64,000 nucleotides of DNA from positions 186,001 to 250,000 of the forward strand of contig NZ_JAAUVN010000006.1 in assembly GCF_012030425.1 (NCBI RefSeq), given 5' to 3'. The position numbers were made by a program, and so were the translations under genes. This DNA is from Sphingobacterium sp. B16(2022). Its GTDB lineage: Bacteria > Bacteroidota > Bacteroidia > Sphingobacteriales > Sphingobacteriaceae. Below the pieces are notes generated by a model, which saw nothing but the letters and a program-made list of their open reading frames with translations, ran no database searches and was not told where the DNA came from. Positions 8,373-17,500 of the stretch are shown piece by piece. How positions within the stretch are numbered: the first letter of the stretch is position 1; each line of letters begins with the position of its first letter.

Positions 8373-9107
8373 TTATACTAAATAGAAGAATGTAAATACA
8401 AACACCCAAACTAAATCCACAAAGTGCCAGTATAAACCTACTTTTTCAATCATTAAATACGAACCGCGATTCTCGAATGTGTTATTCAAAGTCATGCACA
8501 GGACGATAATATTTAAGATAATACCTACAGTAACGTGAAAACCGTGAAAACCTGTGATCGTAAAGAACAGATTGGCAAACTGCAACGCTGAAGTATAGGA
8601 GATATCATGTGTAAAATACGGTTGCAAAGCATCTTTAATAGCATCACCCTCTAAACCTGTTGCCGGGTTTTGACCAAACCAGAAACCAGCATGGTGTAAG
8701 TGAGTCCACTCGATCGCTTGACAGCCTACGAAAGCAATACCACCAAGTATTGTCCATAACATCCATTTTACTACTTCATTTTTTGAGTTACGATGCCCTG
8801 CTTCTACAGCTAATACCATAGTCACAGAAGACATAATCAAAATAAAAGTCATAATACCAACGAACACTAAAGGTTGTCCGTGTTCTGCAATACCTGGTAT
8901 AGATTGGAAAATCTTATCCGCATCTGGCCATGTACTATGTGCAAATCGTTGCGTTCCGTAATAAACCAAAAACGCAGAAAATGTAAAGGCATCCCCAACT
9001 AAGAAAAACCACATCATGATTTTTCCGTATTCCAAATTCCAAGGTGATTTTCCACCATTCCATGGACCGGTTTTTACCTTATCCAATTGTGATACAGTTG
9101 TACTCAT
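8373..9107 (-). CDS. ctaE: Cytochrome c oxidase subunit III (first of two copies)
   Basis: Core membrane subunit III of the aa3 oxidase, which stabilises the proton-uptake side of subunit I. 244 aa with about seven membrane helices. Family landmarks are KIMMWFFLVGDAFTFSAFLVYYG, FFTITGFHGFHVTVGII (with the conserved His residues) and LYWHFVDLVWVFVFTFFYLV at the C-terminus. It lies 9 bases from the second subunit III-like gene. Having a full-length and a short subunit III together is common in Bacteroidota oxidase operons (established, from memory). Confidence 0.92.
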   Translation of the reverse strand: MSTTVSQLDKVKTGPWNGGKSPWNLEYGKIMMWFFLVGDAFTFSAFLVYYGTQRFAHSTWPDADKIFQSIPGIAEHGQPLVFVGIMTFILIMSSVTMVLAVEAGHRNSKNEVVKWMLWTILGGIAFVGCQAIEWTHLHHAGFWFGQNPATGLEGDAIKDALQPYFTHDISYTSALQFANLFFTITGFHGFHVTVGIILNIIVLCMTLNNTFENRGSYLMIEKVGLYWHFVDLVWVFVFTFFYLV

Positions 9108-9116
9108 TGTTTACTA

Positions 9117-9704
9117 TTATTGATTCAAAAGTAAGAAAACATATATATAAATCCACAAAAGATCGAGAAAATGCCAAAAAATAGTGGCTAGATTCATGCG
9201 GAATTGATTGCCGTCTGGAGGAAGTGGTTTAAATACTCCCACTAAAGCGGTAATCAACACGATCACTCCCGCAATAATATGTGCTAAGTGCATTCCTGTA
9301 AAAACATAAACAAAAGACTGTGACGCATTGTTATTCACAAAATAAACGCCTCTTTCTGTTAATATTTCCCACGAATAAACCTGTAGCGCAAAAAATATAA
9401 TTCCCAAAATTAAGGTAGCAAAAAGCAACGCTTTCTGTCTAGCCAAATTACCTACCTGCGCTGCCTTATAAGCAAAATGCATGGTAACACTACTTAAAAC
9501 AATTGCCATCGTACTATAGATAAAAGTATCTGGTAATAATGTTTTAAGTCCTTTATCGACACCACTTGCCGTATAGACAATAAAACCGCTGGACAATGCT
9601 GCGAACATCATAAACATACCCAGCATCCCCAACCATAGGGTAAATTTTTGAGCCTTACGCGATACTAACTTCTCGTCAGTTTGTTGTACTCCTTGATTTA
9701 ACAT
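9117..9704 (-). CDS. Cytochrome c oxidase subunit III-like (second, short copy)
   Basis: A five-helix member of the subunit III family, 195 aa. It ends with the hallmark ATIFWHFLDLLWIYIYVF and has FTGMHLAHIIAGVIVL, equivalent to the HGFHV segment of the neighbour. It lacks the first two helices of the long form. Its ATG overlaps the ctaB stop in a TAATG arrangement, indicating translational coupling. It may act as a separate subunit in the same oxidase rather than as a duplicate. Confidence 0.9.
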   Translation of the reverse strand: MLNQGVQQTDEKLVSRKAQKFTLWLGMLGMFMMFAALSSGFIVYTASGVDKGLKTLLPDTFIYSTMAIVLSSVTMHFAYKAAQVGNLARQKALLFATLILGIIFFALQVYSWEILTERGVYFVNNNASQSFVYVFTGMHLAHIIAGVIVLITALVGVFKPLPPDGNQFRMNLATIFWHFLDLLWIYIYVFLLLNQ

Positions 9705-10612
9705 TATTTCAAAGGTATAAAGTCAAATAATAACACTAATTGCGTAATAGGAAGATAAAAAAATGAGGTAAACATCACTTTTCTCGCCGAAGCAATATCC
9801 TGATTCTTAAAAAGCTGAAAGCCATAATAAGCAAAGAACACACCCCCTATCGCAGAAACAGCTGTAAAGATCCAGCCTCCGAAACCATAATACATGGGAA
9901 GAAATGCTGCTGGTATCATGATCAATGCTGAAAGAAAGACCATAAAAGCAGAAATCTTATCACGCTTGGTCGTTGGTAATAACCTAAAACCCGCCTGTTT
10001 ATAATCATCATCAATCACCCATGCTAGAGACCAGAAATGTGGGAATTGCCACAAAAACTGAATTCCAAACAAAATAAATGGAATCATAATGATTGCACTT
10101 TCATTTGTTTGACTGTAGATTGCTAAATCATCTTGACTAAATGCAGCAAAATAACCAATCAATGGTGGCAATGCACCAGGAAAGGCCCCTACAAATACAG
10201 CAATCGGTGATTTCCTTTTTAATGGCGTATACACAAATGCATATAACAATATGGAAAATACCGATAGTAATCCCGCAACAAAATTCAAACGTACCAAAAC
10301 CAAAGTTCCCAAGATTCCCATAAATAAACTTAGAATCAAGGCTTGACCAGTTGTCATTCTTCCTGAAGGAAGGGGACGGTCAGCAGTACGGGTCATTAAC
10401 TTGTCTAGATCTTTTTCGATAATTTCATTGAAACCATTCGCTGCACCTGTCACTAGAAAACCTCCTAATGTCAATAGCAACCAATTGATCCACAAAATAT
10501 CCCCTCCAAGTTGCTTTGCTCCGATCAAAAAAGAGATGGATGCCGAAAAAACAACCGTTAATGTCAGTCTTAACTTAACTAATTTCTTGAAATCAGAAAT
10601 AAATTCTTTCAT
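9704..10612 (-). CDS. ctaB: Protoheme IX farnesyltransferase (heme O synthase)
   Basis: An inner-membrane UbiA-superfamily prenyltransferase that adds a farnesyl group to heme B, making heme O, the first step to heme A. The prenyl-diphosphate motif NEIIEKDLDKLMTRTADRPL is at about residues 61-80 and the second Asp-rich motif IDDDYKQAGFRLLP at about 200. Both match CtaB except that the first Asp of the first motif is Glu here. 302 aa with eight to nine membrane helices is standard. It lies between ctaA and the subunit III genes and supplies the oxidase encoded around it. Confidence 0.96.
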   Translation of the reverse strand: MKEFISDFKKLVKLRLTLTVVFSASISFLIGAKQLGGDILWINWLLLTLGGFLVTGAANGFNEIIEKDLDKLMTRTADRPLPSGRMTTGQALILSLFMGILGTLVLVRLNFVAGLLSVFSILLYAFVYTPLKRKSPIAVFVGAFPGALPPLIGYFAAFSQDDLAIYSQTNESAIIMIPFILFGIQFLWQFPHFWSLAWVIDDDYKQAGFRLLPTTKRDKISAFMVFLSALIMIPAAFLPMYYGFGGWIFTAVSAIGGVFFAYYGFQLFKNQDIASARKVMFTSFFYLPITQLVLLFDFIPLK

Positions 10613-10690
10613 AGCGACAAATGTCCTCTTTTTAATTGTTTGTACAAAGTAAAAACTAAATTACCTTATACATCCATTTCATTCATTCAA

Positions 10691-11734
10691 TTAACGTTGC
10701 GATTTTCCTAACAACAACATCAAATAATATTGACATCCAAATAAAAGACTGCCAATGACCAAATGAGTTGTCTGTGCGAATGCAGGAACAGCAAATCTTG
10801 CCAGGATAATACCCGATAACATCTGAATACCTACTAAAATAAAGAGTAGCGTACCAAATCTTGCTTGAACTGTACTGCTACTAAATTTTGTACGCACTAA
10901 AAAGAACAATACAATTACTAAAATCAAAGAACTATATGCTAGCCAACGATGTATTTCAAAATGTTGGCCAATATTTTGTATAAAATCTTCTCTAGGCATA
11001 CCGGAAGCTGTCAACATATCAACAATTTCCCGTACTTCTGTTCCGAAGACAACCTGCACTAACATCAACACTAAAGAGATGATGGCAAGCATTTTTAATC
11101 CACTGGAATCTCGGTTAATCAGGATTGACTTATCCCGTAATGTTGTTGCTTTAAAGTAGGTATAGATGGAGATTGCTACAATAACCAATGCAAGAAGCAT
11201 GTGTACTGTAATCACCCAAGGAGTTAAATTAGTTGAAACAACTATCGAACCCAACCAAGCTTGAACGACAACAACAAAAACATTAACCACCGACCAAATA
11301 AAAATTGATCGTTTCGATTTAATATAGGTAAAAGAATAGATGGCTGTAAACAATAAACAAAAGCCAGCAACAACACCAACTAAACGATTGGCATATTCTG
11401 TCCATGTTTTTGCTACATTAAACTCCTCATGTTCAAGAATACTTTTGTCATGACGAATTTTAGTTGCCAAATCACGATAGCCAAAGAATTCAATCATCTT
11501 GGCAAATCGCTCATTTTTCTTAGCTCTACCTGTTATATAATGTTCTTCATAACCAACCGGCAACTGTGATACATCCGTAGGAGGAATAATCCGATTAAAG
11601 CATTTAGGCCAATCGGGACATCCCATTCCGGACCCCGTACTACGTACAACACCTCCAGCTACAATCACTAAAAACAAAACAACTATTGTAATGAAATTGG
11701 ATCGAATAAAACGCTTTTCAGCAGCTGGAAACAT
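10691..11734 (-). CDS. ctaA: Heme A synthase (COX15/CtaA)
   Basis: Oxidises the C8 methyl of heme O to a formyl group, making heme A. An inner-membrane protein with eight helices. Visible are GGVVRSTGSGMGCPDWPKC with the regulatory cysteine pair, TWTEYANRLVG with the conserved Glu, HMLLAL, and HRWLAYSSL with a heme-ligand His. The frame opens at TTG 11758, but ATG 11734 is chosen because it has an AAAGG ribosome site 8 bases upstream, and the TTG sits almost on top of a hairpin (11761-11801). ctaA and ctaB together make the heme for the oxidase. Confidence 0.95.
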   Translation of the reverse strand: MFPAAEKRFIRSNFITIVVLFLVIVAGGVVRSTGSGMGCPDWPKCFNRIIPPTDVSQLPVGYEEHYITGRAKKNERFAKMIEFFGYRDLATKIRHDKSILEHEEFNVAKTWTEYANRLVGVVAGFCLLFTAIYSFTYIKSKRSIFIWSVVNVFVVVVQAWLGSIVVSTNLTPWVITVHMLLALVIVAISIYTYFKATTLRDKSILINRDSSGLKMLAIISLVLMLVQVVFGTEVREIVDMLTASGMPREDFIQNIGQHFEIHRWLAYSSLILVIVLFFLVRTKFSSSTVQARFGTLLFILVGIQMLSGIILARFAVPAFAQTTHLVIGSLLFGCQYYLMLLLGKSQR

Positions 11735-11760
11735 ATCTTTTACCTTTTTGGTTATCAATA

Positions 11761-11801
11761 ATATTTAGAGTAAGTCATTTCGCACAACTTACTCTAAATA
11801 T
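11761..11801 (-). other. Hairpin inside the operon between oxidase subunit I and ctaA
   Basis: A perfect 15-bp inverted repeat (11761-11775 and 11787-11801, arm ATATTTAGAGTAAGT) with an 11-base loop. It lies after the subunit I stop and just before the ctaA ribosome site. On the minus-strand RNA no U-tract follows, so it does not look like a full terminator. A processing, stability or partial-attenuation element is more likely, lowering heme-synthesis gene expression relative to oxidase subunits. Confidence 0.6.
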
Positions 11802-11810
11802 CGTTTTTAA

Positions 11811-13673
11811 TTATTTTTTATTTTGAGCATCCCATTCTGTCTGGATACGCTCAGCTTCTTCATTACCTTCGAAATCATGAAGGAAATTAGAGCTCATTGT
11901 TTCTGAGAAAGGTACAGTCTGAGGAATAAAATCTTCATCATGTCCTGGCTTACTGTAATCATACGGCCAACGGTGTACTGTTGGGATCTCTCCTGGCCAG
12001 TTACCATGGATATGTTCTACTGGAGTAGTCCACTCTAATGTATTGGACTTCCAAGGATTCTGAGGAGCTCTTTCTCCAAAGAAAATGGAGTAGAAGAAGT
12101 TGAACAAGAAAGCTACTTGACCTAAACCTGCAACAATAGCAGCCCAAGTAATTAACATGTTAACTGAAACCCATTTCTCCATGAAGGCAAACTCTGTAAA
12201 TGCATAGTAACGACGTGGAACCCCATCTATACCCATAAAGTGCATCGGGAAAAATACCAAGTAAGCACCGATAAATGTCATCCAGAAGTGTAAGTAACCC
12301 AATTTAGTGTTCATCATACGACCAAACATTTTAGGGAACCAGTGGTAAACACCACATAGCATACCGAAGATCGAAGCAGATCCCATTACCAAGTGGAAGT
12401 GGGCTACAACAAAGTAAGTATCGTGCAAGTTGATATCTAATGCTGCATTACCTAAGAATAATCCTGTAAGACCACCTGAGATAAAGAAAGATACTAAACC
12501 AATAGCAAACATCATCGCTGGAGTGAAACGGATGTTACCTCTCCATAATGTCGCCATGTAGTTAAATGCTTTTACCGCAGAAGGAACTGCAATGATTAAT
12601 GTTGTGATCATAAATACACCTCCTAAGAAAGGATTCATACCTGTCACAAACATATGGTGACCCCAAACGATAAATGATAAAACTGTAATACCAATTAACG
12701 AGTAAACCATGGCATGGTAACCAAAGATCGGTTTACGAGAGTTTGTTGAGATAACCTCCGAAGTAAGACCCAATGCAGGCATTACAACGATATAAACTTC
12801 CGGGTGACCTAAGAACCAGAATAAGTGTTGGAACAAAATTGGAGATCCACCTTCATTAGGTAAAATCTGGCCTTGAACAACTAAATCTGATAAATAGAAA
12901 GAAGTACCGAATGAACGGTCAAAAATCAATAAAACAACTGCTGATACTAATACTGGGAAAGATAACATACCTACGATGGCAGTTAAGAAGAAAGCCCAGA
13001 TTGTTAAAGGCATTTTCCAAAGATCCATACCTTTAGTACGCATGTTTAAGATTGTACTTACGTAGTTAATACCACCGATCAACTGTGAAGCTACGAAAAG
13101 AACCATACTTACCAACCATAAAGTCATACCTGTAGCAGACCCTGCAATTGCTGTAGGTACTGCAGATAGCGGTGGATAAATTGTCCAACCAGCTGAAGCA
13201 GGTCCACTTTCAACAAAGAAAGAAGCAATCATGATAACTGAAGCTACGAAGAACATCCAGTAAGACAACATATTCATCAAAGGAGACGCCATATCACGTG
13301 CACCAATTTGATAAGGGATCAGTAAATTACTAAAAGTACCCGATAGACCCGCTGTTAAAACGAAGAATACCATAATGGTACCGTGTATGGTTACCAAAGA
13401 AAGGAAAAAATCAGGGGCAATACGGCCACCTTCAGCCCATTTACCTAAGAATACTTCCAAAATTGGAAATTCTTTATCCGGCCACGCAAGTTGGATACGG
13501 AATAAGATGGATAAGATCATAGCAAATACCGCCATGAAAATACCCGTGATCAAAAATTGCTTAGCAATCATCTTGTGGTCACCACTGAAGATATACTTCG
13601 AGATGAATGACTCTTGATGATGTCCGTGCGAATCGTGATGCTCAGCGCTATGCGAAATAACTGTACTTGACAT
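11811..13673 (-). CDS. ctaD: Cytochrome c oxidase subunit I (aa3 type)
   Basis: Catalytic subunit carrying the low-spin heme and the heme-CuB site, where oxygen is reduced and protons are pumped. Ligand motifs are in place: VTIHGTIMVFF (about residue 97), GHPEVYIVV with the CuB His and cross-linked Tyr (about 289), WGHHMFVTG (about 338) and HDTYFVVAHFHLVMG (about 420). ARDMASPLMN stands for the D-channel entrance. The N-terminus is His-rich (SHSAEHHDSHGHHQES). 620 aa is slightly long, with a soluble C-terminal tail. It lies directly downstream of subunit II, and heme synthesis genes follow it. Confidence 0.97.
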   Translation of the reverse strand: MSSTVISHSAEHHDSHGHHQESFISKYIFSGDHKMIAKQFLITGIFMAVFAMILSILFRIQLAWPDKEFPILEVFLGKWAEGGRIAPDFFLSLVTIHGTIMVFFVLTAGLSGTFSNLLIPYQIGARDMASPLMNMLSYWMFFVASVIMIASFFVESGPASAGWTIYPPLSAVPTAIAGSATGMTLWLVSMVLFVASQLIGGINYVSTILNMRTKGMDLWKMPLTIWAFFLTAIVGMLSFPVLVSAVVLLIFDRSFGTSFYLSDLVVQGQILPNEGGSPILFQHLFWFLGHPEVYIVVMPALGLTSEVISTNSRKPIFGYHAMVYSLIGITVLSFIVWGHHMFVTGMNPFLGGVFMITTLIIAVPSAVKAFNYMATLWRGNIRFTPAMMFAIGLVSFFISGGLTGLFLGNAALDINLHDTYFVVAHFHLVMGSASIFGMLCGVYHWFPKMFGRMMNTKLGYLHFWMTFIGAYLVFFPMHFMGIDGVPRRYYAFTEFAFMEKWVSVNMLITWAAIVAGLGQVAFLFNFFYSIFFGERAPQNPWKSNTLEWTTPVEHIHGNWPGEIPTVHRWPYDYSKPGHDEDFIPQTVPFSETMSSNFLHDFEGNEEAERIQTEWDAQNKK

Positions 13674-13701
13674 ATTCGTTTTTAAAATTCAATTATTCTA
13701 A

Positions 13702-15039
13702 TTAATTTAATGAGGCAGTAACGTTTACGCTATCTTTTAACTGAGGTGTTTTTACTTCTTTAGCGGCAAACTCCTTCTGTAAATCCTCAGTAAAATATTT
13801 ATTTTGCGTCGCTAACCACGTTTTATATTCCGCTTCACTAACAACTATTACTTTTTTCTGCATATTATAGTGACCTTGACCACATATCTTGTTACATAAC
13901 ATAACAAAATCGTATTTAGGGTCATTCATACGCTCACGCATTTCTTCAGTAGTCACAGTAGGTGTAAACTGGAAGTAATTCGTCATACCCGGTACAGCAT
14001 TGATCTGAACGCGGAAATCAGGAATGTAGAATGAGTGAATAATATCTTTTGAAATGATGTGGAAACGTACAGACTTATTAACCGGAATCACGATATCAGC
14101 ACCTTGAATATCATCCCATGAAGTTTTATCATTGAAATCGATACCGTAAGGATTAGTCGGAGTCGTTAATTTATAATTGCGTTTTCCTATCTGACCATCT
14201 AAACCTGGGTAACGCACATGCCAAGCAAATTGCTCACCCAATACTTCAATCTGAAGAGCAGATTTCTGCAAATCTTCTGGCACATTTGTAATTGATCTCC
14301 ATGTAAAGAAACCAAATAATACCAATACCGTCAAAACAACAGCTGGAACAATTGTCCAGATTTTTTCAATTGTATTGTTATGTGGTAAATAGTAAGCTTT
14401 ACCATTTTTCTTCATTCTATAAATGAACGTAAACGTCAATAATAAAATGTGTGTAATGATCAATACAAAGGTTGTAATAACTGTTGTAATGATAAACATG
14501 GTATCAATCTTCGCACCATGCTCTGTTACAGCATCTCTCCAAGACATACCACCGTAGTGAGAGAATGAATAATACACACCTCCTAAGAAAACAAATAGGA
14601 AGATGAATAATAACCATGCCTGGAAACTATTTGATGCTAAAGGATTATGCTTTCTGTTCATCTTATTTGTTAACTCATAGATTGAGATAACTTTACCAAT
14701 AACAGCAACAACTGTACAGATAACTAAGAATAATAAAACATAATAAATGAAGTTTTTATAGACTTGAGGGTCTATCTTCTTCTCTACCTCCGCAGCTTTG
14801 GCGTCAACTTTTGTTGTAGACGTACCTGCTGACGCAGCAACTTCTGCTTTTGCAGTTGTAGCCGAATCGACAACATTTGCTCCAGCAGCTGTTGCATTAG
14901 TTGCAACAGCTTCCGTAGCTTTAGTCGTATCTACCACTACAGAATCTTGGCTTGCAAAAGATGGGACTGCGAATAACAACCCGATTGCAAGGACCAAACC
15001 TGAGATGGATTTGAATCTATTATTTAATTTAAAGCTCAT
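13702..15039 (-). CDS. ctaC: Cytochrome c oxidase subunit II with long N-terminal extension
   Basis: Accepts electrons through the binuclear CuA centre and passes them to subunit I. Order: signal peptide (1-30); an Ala/Thr/Val-rich, low-complexity periplasmic stretch (about 31-95); two extra membrane helices (about 95-160); the two canonical helices (about 175-250); and the cupredoxin domain. CuA motifs are DIIHSFYIPDF (about 336) and LCNKICGQGHYNM (about 380-392). There is no fused cytochrome c domain, so electrons must come from complex III cytochromes. At 445 aa it is well above the usual 250-330. It is 42 bases downstream of actF. Confidence 0.95.
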   Translation of the reverse strand: MSFKLNNRFKSISGLVLAIGLLFAVPSFASQDSVVVDTTKATEAVATNATAAGANVVDSATTAKAEVAASAGTSTTKVDAKAAEVEKKIDPQVYKNFIYYVLLFLVICTVVAVIGKVISIYELTNKMNRKHNPLASNSFQAWLLFIFLFVFLGGVYYSFSHYGGMSWRDAVTEHGAKIDTMFIITTVITTFVLIITHILLLTFTFIYRMKKNGKAYYLPHNNTIEKIWTIVPAVVLTVLVLFGFFTWRSITNVPEDLQKSALQIEVLGEQFAWHVRYPGLDGQIGKRNYKLTTPTNPYGIDFNDKTSWDDIQGADIVIPVNKSVRFHIISKDIIHSFYIPDFRVQINAVPGMTNYFQFTPTVTTEEMRERMNDPKYDFVMLCNKICGQGHYNMQKKVIVVSEAEYKTWLATQNKYFTEDLQKEFAAKEVKTPQLKDSVNVTASLN

Positions 15040-15081
15040 TTCTTTATAACGATTTTACGTAATATCCCTTTAAAAGCGAAA

Positions 15082-16317
15082 CTATATTTGGTGATGTAAA
15101 CTCTCATCCAAGAACGGATGATTTTTAGCTACTAAGCTTTGTTTACTCAATTTACTCATTACTAAGAATGTAAATAAACCTACAAATCCAAGTGCTGTAC
15201 CGATTTCTACAATACCAAACCCACGGTGAGATTCAACTGTACCAGGCATAATCATGATATAGTAATCTAACCAGTGACCTGCAAGTAATAAAATCGCAAC
15301 GAATAACATGGCATTTTTCTTACGTTTTGCATCACGATCAACTAAAAGCAATAAAGGAGCTAAAAAGTTAATAACAATGTTTAACCAGAACCATGGTTTA
15401 TATTCTGGCTCCCAACGTTTGTAAAAATATACAGTTTCCTCAGGCATGTTAGCATACCAGATTAAGATAAACTGTGCAAACCAAACGTAAGTCCAGAAGA
15501 TAGAAAAACCAAAGATCAATTTACCTAGATCATGTAAATGATTTTCATTTACCCAGTTCATGTAACCTGCTTTTTGTAATACAATTAAAATAATTGTAAT
15601 CACACAAAGACCACTAACCCACATTGCTGCAAAGTTATACCAGCCAAACATCGTAGAAAACCAATGCGCTTCTAATGACATGATGGTATCAAATGACCAA
15701 ATTGGAGTTGTAAAACCAAAAATAACTAAAAATATAGCTGATAATTTAAAGCTCTTTTTATAAGAATTTAAACCACCTTCTAAATCTTCTTTATAAGACA
15801 ATTTCGCTAAGATAATGGCAAAAATACTATAAAGTCCCATAAAAATTACCTGGCGACTTAAAAAACCTGAAAAATTCAAATACCATGACTTTCCAGCGAT
15901 GATACTATCATAAGCAGGGCTATTCGGATCTGTAAGACCTTCTGCATACCAGTGATGGTATAGATTGTGAGTGCTTAATCCCAATGCAACAATCACTAAT
16001 AAAATGATTGACGCAATAGGCAAAATACCTGCCATAGCCTGAGGTATACGGATGATACCAGCTGACCAAGCAGATTGTGTTACATATTGTAATGCCAGGA
16101 AAAAAGCTCCAGCAGCACATACACATGTAAAATAATAACCCATCAATAATAAGTTAGCATAAGTACGCTCTACTAGAATATGATCGCCCATAAGCATTCC
16201 GTAGGCTACTGCAGCTATACCAACAACGATTGCGATGATACTGAATGTTTTTGCTTTACCAGCAAACTCGAATCGCTCGTTGAAATTATAATCGTGATGA
16301 TGATTGTGAGTTCCCAT
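15082..16317 (-). CDS. actF: Alternative complex III subunit ActF
   Basis: One of two NrfD-like, ten-helix membrane subunits of alternative complex III, a cytochrome bc1 substitute that oxidises quinol (established for Rhodothermus and Flavobacterium). The protein is almost wholly membrane-embedded, with a short His-rich N-terminus (GTHNHHHDYNF), SFDTIMSLEAHWFSTMFGWYNF and NMPEETVYFYKRWEPEYKP, which are typical of ActF. It is the last act gene before the oxidase subunits. The arrangement supports a physical complex with aa3 oxidase. Confidence 0.93.
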   Translation of the reverse strand: MGTHNHHHDYNFNERFEFAGKAKTFSIIAIVVGIAAVAYGMLMGDHILVERTYANLLLMGYYFTCVCAAGAFFLALQYVTQSAWSAGIIRIPQAMAGILPIASIILLVIVALGLSTHNLYHHWYAEGLTDPNSPAYDSIIAGKSWYLNFSGFLSRQVIFMGLYSIFAIILAKLSYKEDLEGGLNSYKKSFKLSAIFLVIFGFTTPIWSFDTIMSLEAHWFSTMFGWYNFAAMWVSGLCVITIILIVLQKAGYMNWVNENHLHDLGKLIFGFSIFWTYVWFAQFILIWYANMPEETVYFYKRWEPEYKPWFWLNIVINFLAPLLLLVDRDAKRKKNAMLFVAILLLAGHWLDYYIMIMPGTVESHRGFGIVEIGTALGFVGLFTFLVMSKLSKQSLVAKNHPFLDESLHHQI

Positions 16318-16336
16318 TTATTTATCTGATGTTAGA

Positions 16337-16966
16337 TTATTTCTTTTGTAATTCATGAACGTACATAACAACTTCCCAACGTTCTTCAGGAGACAACTGC
16401 GATGCATGCGATCCCATTGAGTTGTGACCGTAATAAATCGTATGGTAAATCTTACCATCTGTCAAATCAGCCATCATACCGCCACGAGAAGAATTTGCAG
16501 CATCCGTTTTATGATAAGACGGTGGATTAGGGAAATTCTCAAGCTTACGTGTGCCTCTAGAATCTGTAATTTCACGGTCTTTTGTAATAGAACCATCACC
16601 TTTACCTTCTGGTCCGTGACAAACAGCACAGTAAGTAGTAAACAAAGCCTGGCCTTTTTCAAGTCTAGCTTGTGTTAACTCAAAAGGGTTAGTAACTTCA
16701 CGTCCTGCGCGTTCGTAATCTTCCAAAGTGTTAGCATATTCAAATCTGGTAAAACCGATTGGATCTGTACCTTTTGGAGGTGTTTGTGCAGTTTGCTTGT
16801 TTTTAAAATTCTCGTTTGGTTGATCAGGATTGAAAGCAATCGGATCGTACATGTTGCGAGAAAACTCCCAACCTGTACTACGAGTAGTCTTGTCACCACA
16901 AGAAGAAACGACTGCTGTCAATGACAGAGCTGCACATACTGTAACTAGTAAATTCTTCTTATTCAT
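16337..16966 (-). CDS. actE: Alternative complex III monoheme cytochrome c lipoprotein ActE
   Basis: A periplasmic, lipid-anchored cytochrome c that likely passes electrons from the pentaheme subunit to oxidase subunit II. The signal ends in a lipobox, TAVVSSCGDK. One heme site, CAVCHGPEGKGDGS, lies near residue 125, with a Met ligand probably in GHNSMGSHASQL. ATG 16966 is chosen so that the signal starts MNKKNLLVTVCAAL; the frame could start at 16975 or 16987, which only adds residues ahead of the signal. The start overlaps the actD stop by 8 bases, suggesting coupling. Confidence 0.93.
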   Translation of the reverse strand: MNKKNLLVTVCAALSLTAVVSSCGDKTTRSTGWEFSRNMYDPIAFNPDQPNENFKNKQTAQTPPKGTDPIGFTRFEYANTLEDYERAGREVTNPFELTQARLEKGQALFTTYCAVCHGPEGKGDGSITKDREITDSRGTRKLENFPNPPSYHKTDAANSSRGGMMADLTDGKIYHTIYYGHNSMGSHASQLSPEERWEVVMYVHELQKK

Positions 16967-17495
16967 AACTAACATATTTTCTATCATTGTACTTAACTTC
17001 TACAGCACCGGCTTCTTTCAATAAAGAATCGATCAAAGCATGGTCTGTGTTCTCACGAGCATCTATAGCGATAACGAAACGATCATCTGTAGCTCTTAAA
17101 TCCATTACGCGAGGTGTACGTCCCGGGAATAAATGATTGCGATAAAAGAAAGTTGCAACCATACCCAAGGCACAGATTAAAATAGTCACCTCAAATGTTA
17201 CTGGAACAAAGTTCGGGATAGCGAATGATGGTTTACCGCCGATATTCATTGGCCAGTCGTGTACCATTGTATAGTACAACAAACTGAATCCTAATGTTGT
17301 TCCTAATGCTCCAAAGCAAAATGCTGCAATAGGCAAACGCGAAGGTTTAACGCCCAATTTATCTTCAATACCGTGAATTGGCATTGGAGTAAAGCAATCA
17401 TAGATGCTTACATTATTTTTCTGCAATTTGTCGATCCCATGCATCATTTCATCTGGATCAGCAAAACTACCTAATATATATTTTGTATTGCCCAT
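16959..17495 (-). CDS. actD: Alternative complex III subunit ActD (DUF3341)
   Basis: A membrane subunit of alternative complex III. The DUF3341 signature FADPDEMMHGIDKLQ and YDCFTPMPIHG lies in the N-terminal cytoplasmic part, followed by two helices (about 58-80 and 98-120) and a C-terminal cytoplasmic segment. 178 aa is typical. It has no cofactor motif and acts as a structural subunit (family knowledge). It sits 5 bases after actC and overlaps the start of actE. Confidence 0.93.
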   Translation of the reverse strand: MGNTKYILGSFADPDEMMHGIDKLQKNNVSIYDCFTPMPIHGIEDKLGVKPSRLPIAAFCFGALGTTLGFSLLYYTMVHDWPMNIGGKPSFAIPNFVPVTFEVTILICALGMVATFFYRNHLFPGRTPRVMDLRATDDRFVIAIDARENTDHALIDSLLKEAGAVEVKYNDRKYVSYE

Positions 17496-17500
17496 TGCTA

